From RYN-428 sp035551995 (GTDB lineage: Bacteria; Planctomycetota; Phycisphaerae; Tepidisphaerales; Tepidisphaeraceae): a DNA stretch of 17,081 nt. A program made the position numbers and the translations under genes. Below, piece after piece: positions 6,183 through 12,653 of the stretch (positions within the stretch are counted from its first letter, which is position 1; each line of letters begins with the position of its first letter). The notes below the pieces were generated by a model. It did not search any database. It was not told the DNA's origin and saw nothing but the letters and a program-made list of their open reading frames with translations. The stretch spans positions 1 through 17,081 of the forward strand of contig DASZME010000095.1 in assembly GCA_035551995.1 (NCBI GenBank), read 5' to 3'.

Positions 6183-7448
6183 ATGACGGCGGAGCGTAAA
6201 GACGGGATTCAAAACCAGCGGCGATGTATTGCCGCGGCCGTCTTGAGTGAAGGAAGAGCTTGCGAGGAGTTTGGCAGGCCGATCGTGGTCCGCAATGGAA
6301 ATTCAGCTTTGGCCGCGTCGGACGTTCGGATCGGATTCGTCGCGCTTCTTGACGCGGCGCCGTTGATCGCCGCGATGACGCTGGGCTACTTCGCCGACGA
6401 AGGCCTGCGCGTGACGCTTGAGCGACAGATCGGTTGGGGCAATGTCCGCGACAAGCTCGTTTACGGCCACCTTCACGCCAGCCATGCGTTGGTCGGCATG
6501 CCGCCGGTCAGCGTTTTAGGTCGCGATCGTTTTCCCGCTCCGGTGACGGCGATCATGGGGCTCGGCGCCGGCGGAAACGCCATCACGCTCGGGCGGCGGT
6601 TGACCGACATGGGGATCGATTCGGCCGTCGAACTGGCCCGCGCCGCACGGTTGCGCGGCGTGAGCAATCCGATTCTGCTGGCGCACGTGTTCGGCTGCTC
6701 GATGCATCATTACCTGCTTCGCGATTGGTTAGCCGCCGGCGGAATCGATCCGGATCGCGACGTGCGACTGTGCGTGCTTCCCCCGCCGCAGACGGCCGGG
6801 CAGATGGAAAAAGGATGCCTTGACGGCTTTTGTTCCGGCGAACCGTGGAACACCGTCGCCGAACGGCAGGGACTTGGAAAAATCGTCGCCGTCACGGCCG
6901 ATCTGATTCCCGATCATCCCGAAAAAGTGGTTGCCGTCAGCGGGCGATGGCTGGCCAAGAGCCCGGACCAGGCCGACGCGCTGGTGCGGGCCACGCTGCG
7001 AGGCTGCGTGTTTTGCACCGAGAAGGCAAACGCTCCGGCACTGGCCGAGATGCTCGCCGCGCCCGCGTACCTCGACATGCCGGCCGAACTGCTCCTGCGG
7101 AGCCTGACGATCGACCGCTGGTTCGGCGGCGCCGCCCGGCGCGGAGCGGGACCGATTCGAAATTGTGCGCCGGCCACAACGTTTCCCTCGGCCACTCATG
7201 CCGCCTGGCTGTTGAAACAAATGATCCGGTGGGGCCACCTGCCGCCGGACATCGACGTGGTGGCCGTCGCACGGCTGGCGGTGGACAGCGGGCCGTATCG
7301 GCGCGTGGCCGAGGGTCTCAAGCTTGAATGTCCGCCGGACGATTTGCCGCCGATGAAACTGCGAACCGGCTGGTTCGACGCGAGATTACTTGTTCGATCG
7401 GACTGTTCGCAGGCGAACGAAAATTGTCAGCCCGCAATCGCCCAATGA
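6183..7448 (+). CDS. NasS/NrtA/CmpA-family nitrate-binding protein, probably cytoplasmic
   Basis: This encodes up to 421 residues of the periplasmic-binding-protein fold used by NrtA, CmpA and the sensor NasS. Visible family motifs are DVRIGFVALLDAAPLIAA (about 47-64), YLLRDWLAAGGIDPDRDV (about 178-195), LPPPQ, DGFCSGEPWN (214-223) and PDHPEKVVAVSGRWL. These surround the anion pocket in NrtA, so nitrate/nitrite binding is likely. No signal peptide, lipobox or twin-arginine motif is seen, and no ABC permease or ATPase gene is nearby. This favours a soluble NasS-like sensor rather than a transporter subunit. NasS normally partners the ANTAR protein NasT, which is absent from the window. The start is uncertain: ATG 6183 has no ribosome-binding site and lies just after the candidate promoter. 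GTG 6285 (after GAGGAG, though 15 bases away) or TTG 6309 would begin nearer the conserved domain. Confidence 0.8.
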   Translation: MTAERKDGIQNQRRCIAAAVLSEGRACEEFGRPIVVRNGNSALAASDVRIGFVALLDAAPLIAAMTLGYFADEGLRVTLERQIGWGNVRDKLVYGHLHASHALVGMPPVSVLGRDRFPAPVTAIMGLGAGGNAITLGRRLTDMGIDSAVELARAARLRGVSNPILLAHVFGCSMHHYLLRDWLAAGGIDPDRDVRLCVLPPPQTAGQMEKGCLDGFCSGEPWNTVAERQGLGKIVAVTADLIPDHPEKVVAVSGRWLAKSPDQADALVRATLRGCVFCTEKANAPALAEMLAAPAYLDMPAELLLRSLTIDRWFGGAARRGAGPIRNCAPATTFPSATHAAWLLKQMIRWGHLPPDIDVVAVARLAVDSGPYRRVAEGLKLECPPDDLPPMKLRTGWFDARLLVRSDCSQANENCQPAIAQ

Positions 7449-7466
7449 TGGCTTCAATCGCCGAAC

Positions 7467-7490
7467 GATGACGCGCTCAACGCGTTCATC
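7467..7490 (+). other. Hairpin between the NasS-like gene and the nitrate transporter gene
   Basis: GATGA-CGCG pairs with CGCG-TTCATC around a CTCAA loop, with one bulged base. There is no following T-run. It lies 18 bases after the NasS-like stop, in a 121-base gap. It may stabilise or separate message segments, or it may be chance. It does not have the paired hexaloops expected of an ANTAR target. Confidence 0.3.
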
Positions 7491-7569
7491 GACGCGGCGC
7501 GAGTTCGACCCCACGAACCTGAACCGCGCTCTATTTCTTGAATGAAAACGAAGGGAAGTGTAAACGAAC

Positions 7570-9078
7570 ATGTTTTTACGAACCGGCCAATATCCGTCCA
7601 AATCCACCGTCGGCCTGGAACCTGGCCGATGGAAGATGCTGAATCTTGCCTGGGTTTCGTTCTTCCTCACGTTCGTCGTCTGGTACAACCTCGGCGCCTT
7701 CAGCACGACCATCGCTCGCGTGTTGCATCTGACCCGGGAACAGTCGCAGGTCCTGCTTTTATGCAACCTTGCCCTGACGATCCCGGCACGGGTAGCGGTC
7801 GGAATGCTGGTCGATCGCTTTGGCCCGCGGCGGATTTATAGCGGCTTGCTGGCGCTGGCATGCCTCCCTTGCCTGGGAATCGCGTTCTCGAATCATTTCT
7901 GGCAACTGGCGATTTGCCGGCTGTTGATCAGCTGCGTCGGCGCGGGATTCGTCGTCGGCATCCGGATGGTCGGCGAATGGTTCGACGCCCGTGAAATCGG
8001 AACCGCCGAGGGAATCTACGGCGGCCTTGGAAACTTCGGCATGGCCGCCGCGACGTTTGGCCTGCCGCTGTTGGCATTGCTTTTTAACCCCGCCACGGGC
8101 TGGCGCTGGGCGACGGCCATCAGTGGACTGATGTGCCTGGCATGGTCTTTTATTTTCTACGCCAAAGCCGTCGATGCCCCGCCGGGAAAGGAATTCAAAC
8201 GCCCCAAGAAAAAAGGCGCGCTCGAGGTCACGTCGCGCCCCGATCTGGCCGCCCTGGTTCTCCTGCAAGTGCCAATGGTTCTGTGCCTGGGAGTGACGGC
8301 GTGGCGGCTGGTGCGAGTTCATTTCGTGCCGGTCTCGATCAGCTATGTCGTGTACGGACTCCTTGCCGCGCTGCTCTTTCAACAGGTCCGCAAAATTCTC
8401 ATCGTGAATCGGTCGATCGCGGCGGGAGAGATCGTCGCCGGCGAAGATCGCTACTCATTTTCCCAGGTCGCGATCCTGTGCCTCTGCTATGCGGTGACGT
8501 TCGGCGGCGAGTTGGCGGTCGAGCAGATGTTGCCGGCGTACTTCGAGAAAATGTTCGGCGTGTCCGTGGCCATCGCCGGGGTGATGGGCGCCGGGTTCGC
8601 CTTCGCGAATTTCGTCGCCAGGCCGCTGGGCGGAATTCTGGGCGATCATGTGGGACGCAAGCCCATCATGGTCGTCACGCTGGCCGGCTCGGCGCTGGGA
8701 TTTTTCCTGATTCCGATGATCGGTCCCAAGTGGCCGCTCTGGGGGGCGATGGGGCTGGTAATGGTGGTCGGACTCTTCCTGATGGCCGGAAACGGCGCCA
8801 ACTTCTGCATCGCGCCGCTGATCCGCAAGCCGCTCACCGGGCAGATCGCCGGCCTGATTGGCGCCTACGGAAGCGTCGGCAGCGTCGCGTTTATGACCAT
8901 CTTCCTGCTGACCAATACGCTCACATTCTTCATGGCGATGGGCGTGTGCGGCTTGGTCGCCTTCGTGTGCTGTTTCATGATTCGCGAGCCGGGGAGGATA
9001 ACGACGACGATCGACAAGCGAACGCTCGAATCTTTGGTTCCGGCCGCGGTTCCTGAATTGGCCGTCGGTCTCGCATGA
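7570..9078 (+). CDS. Nitrate/nitrite MFS transporter (NarK/NasA/NrtP type)
   Basis: This encodes 502 residues and about 12 membrane helices. The start ATG has GAAGGGAAG 12-20 bases upstream. The first helix begins at LNLAWVSFFLTFVVWYNLGAF, typical of the nitrate/nitrite porter family. GMLVDRFGPRR is the MFS loop 2-3 motif and GGILGDHVGRK its second-half counterpart. The two glycine-rich nitrate-signature helices are visible as GIYGGLGNFGMAAATFG (from residue 148) and GLIGAYGSVGSVAFM (from about 429). The extended central loop (KEFKRPKKKGALEV) is basic and cytoplasmic. The protein should carry nitrate, possibly with nitrite exchange, across the inner membrane. Its place directly before the nitrite and nitrate reductases indicates assimilatory uptake. 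Confidence 0.92.
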   Translation: MFLRTGQYPSKSTVGLEPGRWKMLNLAWVSFFLTFVVWYNLGAFSTTIARVLHLTREQSQVLLLCNLALTIPARVAVGMLVDRFGPRRIYSGLLALACLPCLGIAFSNHFWQLAICRLLISCVGAGFVVGIRMVGEWFDAREIGTAEGIYGGLGNFGMAAATFGLPLLALLFNPATGWRWATAISGLMCLAWSFIFYAKAVDAPPGKEFKRPKKKGALEVTSRPDLAALVLLQVPMVLCLGVTAWRLVRVHFVPVSISYVVYGLLAALLFQQVRKILIVNRSIAAGEIVAGEDRYSFSQVAILCLCYAVTFGGELAVEQMLPAYFEKMFGVSVAIAGVMGAGFAFANFVARPLGGILGDHVGRKPIMVVTLAGSALGFFLIPMIGPKWPLWGAMGLVMVVGLFLMAGNGANFCIAPLIRKPLTGQIAGLIGAYGSVGSVAFMTIFLLTNTLTFFMAMGVCGLVAFVCCFMIREPGRITTTIDKRTLESLVPAAVPELAVGLA

Positions 9079-9141
9079 CCCAAGCCGGGGCCGCGTTGTA
9101 ATCGGATTGTGCCGGAACACCGGAACGAGAGGTTCCTTATC

Positions 9142-10932
9142 ATGACAAACCAGGAATTCACCGAAGAGCAAAAGAACTACCTTCAAGGCTTCGCCGTCGG
9201 CAGCGGACTGACTCGCACGCTGCCGCTGACGGTTCTGGGCGGGGCTCCCGCGCCGGCGCCGGCGGAAGAAGTGCATGCCGGTCCCGACGGACATCAACGC
9301 ACGGCGCAAGATCGCTTTATCGCCGCGGGGAAAAAGCTGGCGCCCGAGGAACAGGCCAAGCGAAACAAGAACGGTCTCGATCTCTGGGACGAAGTGATCG
9401 AACACGCCCGCGACGGCCGGTTCCCCAAGGGAACCGACGTGTTCCTTTTCAAATTTCAGGGCTTGTTTTACGTCGCGCCGGCCCAGGATTCGTTCATGTG
9501 CCGATTGCGATTTCCCGCCGGGATCGTCAACAGCCATCAAATGCGCGGCCTGGCTAACCTGTCGGAACAGCTCGCCAACGGCTGCTGTGACGTCACCACA
9601 CGATCCAACTTGCAGCTTCGCGAAATCGGCGCAAAGAGCACCGTCGATTTGCTGACCGGCTTGCACGATCTGGGCATCATCAATCGCGGCTCCGGCTCCG
9701 ATAACATCCGTAATGTCACCGCGAGCCCAACGGCGGGGATCGATCCGCAAGAACTGATCGACACCCGCCCGCTCGCCCGGCAGATGCATCATTACATCCT
9801 CAACCATCGTGAGATGTACGGCCTTCCTCGCAAATTCAACATCGCATTCGACGGCGGCGGGGCGGTCAGCACCCTCGAAGACACCAACGATATAGGATTC
9901 GTCGCCGTCGTGGTCAGCGACGCGAATGGCTCACCGGTTCCCGGCGGCGTTTATTTCCGAATGCAGCTTGGCGGAATCACCGGCCATCAAGATTTCGCGC
10001 GCGATTGCGGCATTCTCCTGACGCCGGAAGAGTGCATTGCGGCGGCGGCGGCCGTGGTGCGGGTTTTTCTGGAGCATGGCGATCGGACGGATCGCAAGAA
10101 ATCACGTCTCAAATACGTGCTTGACGCATGGGGGCTGGAAAAATTTGTCGGCGAGGTCGAGAAGCTGCTGCCGGCGAAGTTTCGGCGTTTCCCGCTCGAT
10201 CGATGCCAGGCCAATACCGCCAAAATCGACCGCATGGCGCACGTCGGCTTTCATCCGCAAAAGCAGGCGGAATTCGTTTACGCCGGGATCGTGTTACCCG
10301 TCGGCAGGATCACCGCCGCGCAGATGCGCGGGCTGGCGTCGATTGCCGACCGATTCGGCAGCGGCGACCTTCGCCTCACGGTCTGGCAGAACCTGCTCAT
10401 TTCCGATCTTCGCGAAGCCGACATCGATATGATCAAGGATGAGATCGAAAAAATAGGCCTGCATTGGTCAGCGACGCACATTCGCGCCGGGCTGGTCGCC
10501 TGCACCGGAAACGCCGGCTGCAAATTCGCCGCTTCAGGCACCAAGGCACATGCGTTGCTGATCGCTTCTCATCTCGAGGCGAGAGTGACCGTCGACCGAC
10601 CCGTGAATATTCATCTCACCGGATGCCATCATTCGTGCGCCCAGCATTACATCGGAGACATCGGACTGATCGCGACTAAAGTTTCCGTGGGGGAAGAGAT
10701 GATCGAGGGGTATCACCTGTTCGTGGGCGGTGGATATGGGCCGCGGCAGGAAATCGGCCGCGAGTTGTATCGCGACGTGATCGCGACCGACGCGCCCCTG
10801 AAAATCGAACGGATGCTTCGGGCGTACCTCGATCATCGATCGGCCGAGAATGAAGCATTTGGGGATTTCGCCAAACGTTACACGATCGACCAACTCCGCG
10901 AACTTTTTGACCAACAACCGGTGAACGCATGA
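9142..10932 (+). CDS. nirA: Assimilatory siroheme nitrite reductase (NirA type)
   Basis: This encodes 596 residues. The ATG at 9142 is preceded by GAGAGG at nine-base spacing; the longer frame to GTG 9109 is unsupported. The layout is that of nitrite/sulfite reductases, with two ferredoxin-like half-domains (LFYVAPAQDSFMCRLRFPAG, about 112-131, and the parallel EFVYAGIVLPVGRIT) and two catalytic halves. The [4Fe-4S]-siroheme ligands are present as Cys454-x5-Cys460 (CTGNAGC) and Cys495-x3-Cys499 (CHHSC). The enzyme reduces nitrite to ammonium with six electrons. Sulfite reductase is an alternative in this superfamily, but the transporter and nitrate reductase beside it favour nitrite. An N-terminal motif, FTEEQKNYLQGFAVG, resembles one in the next protein and may be a docking element. 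The stop overlaps the next start by four bases. Confidence 0.9.
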   Translation: MTNQEFTEEQKNYLQGFAVGSGLTRTLPLTVLGGAPAPAPAEEVHAGPDGHQRTAQDRFIAAGKKLAPEEQAKRNKNGLDLWDEVIEHARDGRFPKGTDVFLFKFQGLFYVAPAQDSFMCRLRFPAGIVNSHQMRGLANLSEQLANGCCDVTTRSNLQLREIGAKSTVDLLTGLHDLGIINRGSGSDNIRNVTASPTAGIDPQELIDTRPLARQMHHYILNHREMYGLPRKFNIAFDGGGAVSTLEDTNDIGFVAVVVSDANGSPVPGGVYFRMQLGGITGHQDFARDCGILLTPEECIAAAAAVVRVFLEHGDRTDRKKSRLKYVLDAWGLEKFVGEVEKLLPAKFRRFPLDRCQANTAKIDRMAHVGFHPQKQAEFVYAGIVLPVGRITAAQMRGLASIADRFGSGDLRLTVWQNLLISDLREADIDMIKDEIEKIGLHWSATHIRAGLVACTGNAGCKFAASGTKAHALLIASHLEARVTVDRPVNIHLTGCHHSCAQHYIGDIGLIATKVSVGEEMIEGYHLFVGGGYGPRQEIGRELYRDVIATDAPLKIERMLRAYLDHRSAENEAFGDFAKRYTIDQLRELFDQQPVNA

Positions 10933-12578
10933 CAACCACACTCACGGCTCCGCCGACCTCAACGACCGGCGCCACCCAATACATCCCGCTTGTCCCCGTC
11001 CTCCCGGAAAGCGCGCCCTTCTCAACGGCGCAACGGGCTTGGCTGAACGGATTCCTCGCCGGGATGCTCGGAGGCCAAACGGCGCTCGCCGTCCAAAGCC
11101 TGACGCCCGGCGCCGCGCCGGCCCCGCCGGCTCAGGAGGAAGAACAGTTTCCCTGGCACGATCCAGCAATGACGATCGACGATCGCATGAAACTCGCCGA
11201 GGACAAACCGCACGAACGCAAGCTGATGGCCGCCATGGCCCAGCTCGATTGCGGCGCCTGCGGATACGTCTGCCAAACCTACAGCGAGGCGATCGCGCGC
11301 GGCGAAGAGAAAGACCTCACGCGCTGCACGCCGGGCGGACGCGACACGGTGAAAACGCTCAAGCAGCTCGTGGCGGCGGCGCCCAAAAAGGTCGTGCCGG
11401 TGGCGGACGTGAAGGTTCGTAAGTCGGCCCAGGCGCCCGCCCCGCCCGACGGATCGGCCGGATGGGACCGCAACACGCCGTTCCCAGCTCGGCTGATTCG
11501 ATCCAAGCCGCTGAACAGCGCCGCGTCGTCCAAAGACACTCGACTCGTCGAGATCGACCTCCGCAACAGCGGCATTACGTATAAGCCCGGCGATGCTCTC
11601 GGCGTTTTTCCCGAAAACTGCCCCGACCTCGTCAGCGAAGTCCTCGACGCGCTGGGTCTCACCGGAGCCGAGGATGTTCCCGGATGGGACGGCCTTCCGA
11701 TGAGTTTGCGCGAAGCCTTGTCGCGCGAGTTTACCATCACCCGCCCAACGCCCGATCTGCTCGACATCCTTTCCCGCTGCGCGACCGACGACGGCCAGCG
11801 CGCCGCTTTGCAGGCGCTGCGCGACAACGAAGACGGCGCGGGCGATCTTCAGATCGTCGATCTGCTTCACAAGTTTCCGTCCGCTCGTCCCGCGGCCGGA
11901 GATTTCGTCGCCACCCTTTCGCCGTTGGCGCCGCGACTGTATTCGATTTCGTCATCGCTGCGGGCGCATCCGGGTCAGGTGCATCTGACCGTCGGCGCGG
12001 TGCGGTATGCCAATGCTGTTGGCCGCAAGTGCAAGGGAGTCGCTTCGACATTTCTCGGCGGCGGGATTCGACCGGGCCAGACGGTGCGGGTTTTCGTTCA
12101 TCCGTCGCATAAATTCGGTCTGCCGAGCACCGATGCGCCGGTCATCATGGTCGGTCCTGGAACCGGCGTCGCGCCGTTTCGCGCGTTTCTGCAGGAGCGC
12201 GCCGTCGCCGGGTCCAAGGGCAAAAACTGGCTCTTCTTCGGCGATCAGCGCGAAGAGTGCGATTTTCTTTTTCGAGAGGAACTTGGCCGCTATCTGACCG
12301 ACGGCGTCCTTTCCCGGCTCGATACCGCCTTCTCGCGCGACGGCGATCAAAAGATCTACGTCCAGAACCGTATGCTCGAAAACGCCGGCGATATTTGGCG
12401 ATGGCTCCAGGAAGGCGGCCACTTCTATGTCTGCGGCGACGCCAAGCGAATGGCCAGCGACGTGGACAAAGCGCTGCGGCGGATCATCGCCGAGCAAGGC
12501 GGACTGTCGCCGGCGCAGGTGGATCAATATGTTTCGGACCTGGTGCGGAACGGCCGATATCAGCGCGATGTATATTGA
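10929..12578 (+). CDS. NADPH flavoprotein reductase with N-terminal [4Fe-4S] domain (CysJ-like, no flavodoxin domain)
   Basis: This encodes 549 residues. The start ATG overlaps the nirA stop (ATGA), has no clear ribosome-binding site, and is probably translationally coupled. Residues 20-35 (FSTAQRAWLNGFLAG) resemble the NirA N-terminus. Residues 108-133 form an iron-sulfur motif, Cys108-x2-Cys111-x3-Cys115-x17-Cys133, like the RnfB/FeS domain of electron-transfer proteins. From about 180 onward it matches the FAD/NADP half of CysJ and cytochrome P450 reductase: RLYSISSS at 336-343 for FAD, GPGTGVAPFRAFLQER from 409, LFFGDQREECDF, AFSRD, YVCGDAKRMA, and a C-terminal GRYQRDVY. The FMN-binding flavodoxin domain of CysJ is missing; the Fe-S cluster appears to take its place as the one-electron outlet. 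Similar proteins are often labelled sulfite reductase subunit alpha. The context suggests it feeds NADPH electrons to nitrite reductase, nitrate reductase or both. Confidence 0.85.
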   Translation: MTTTLTAPPTSTTGATQYIPLVPVLPESAPFSTAQRAWLNGFLAGMLGGQTALAVQSLTPGAAPAPPAQEEEQFPWHDPAMTIDDRMKLAEDKPHERKLMAAMAQLDCGACGYVCQTYSEAIARGEEKDLTRCTPGGRDTVKTLKQLVAAAPKKVVPVADVKVRKSAQAPAPPDGSAGWDRNTPFPARLIRSKPLNSAASSKDTRLVEIDLRNSGITYKPGDALGVFPENCPDLVSEVLDALGLTGAEDVPGWDGLPMSLREALSREFTITRPTPDLLDILSRCATDDGQRAALQALRDNEDGAGDLQIVDLLHKFPSARPAAGDFVATLSPLAPRLYSISSSLRAHPGQVHLTVGAVRYANAVGRKCKGVASTFLGGGIRPGQTVRVFVHPSHKFGLPSTDAPVIMVGPGTGVAPFRAFLQERAVAGSKGKNWLFFGDQREECDFLFREELGRYLTDGVLSRLDTAFSRDGDQKIYVQNRMLENAGDIWRWLQEGGHFYVCGDAKRMASDVDKALRRIIAEQGGLSPAQVDQYVSDLVRNGRYQRDVY

Positions 12579-12653
12579 TGGATAACGCGTTGCGGTCGCC
12601 TCTTCCCGGAATAGCGGGCGGGGATCGCAAGCCTCTTTCGTCGGCGGCGGATC

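Noticed and set aside
6218..6235. Hairpin with a six-base loop (ATGTAT) considered as an ANTAR/NasT target.
   Set aside because: An ANTAR target needs two such hairpins with A at position 1 and G at position 4 of the loop, usually before a terminator; only one hairpin is seen and the G is at position 3.
6183..7448. Reading the nitrate-binding protein as the substrate-binding subunit of an NrtABCD-type transporter.
   Set aside because: There is no signal peptide or lipobox, and no permease or ATPase genes in the cluster; an MFS carrier already provides uptake.
8455..9807. Long minus-strand frame of 450 codons across the transporter and nirA genes.
   Set aside because: It is antisense to two strongly recognisable genes, is rich in Arg/Gln/His/Gly, and shows no domain; high GC content keeps such antisense frames open.
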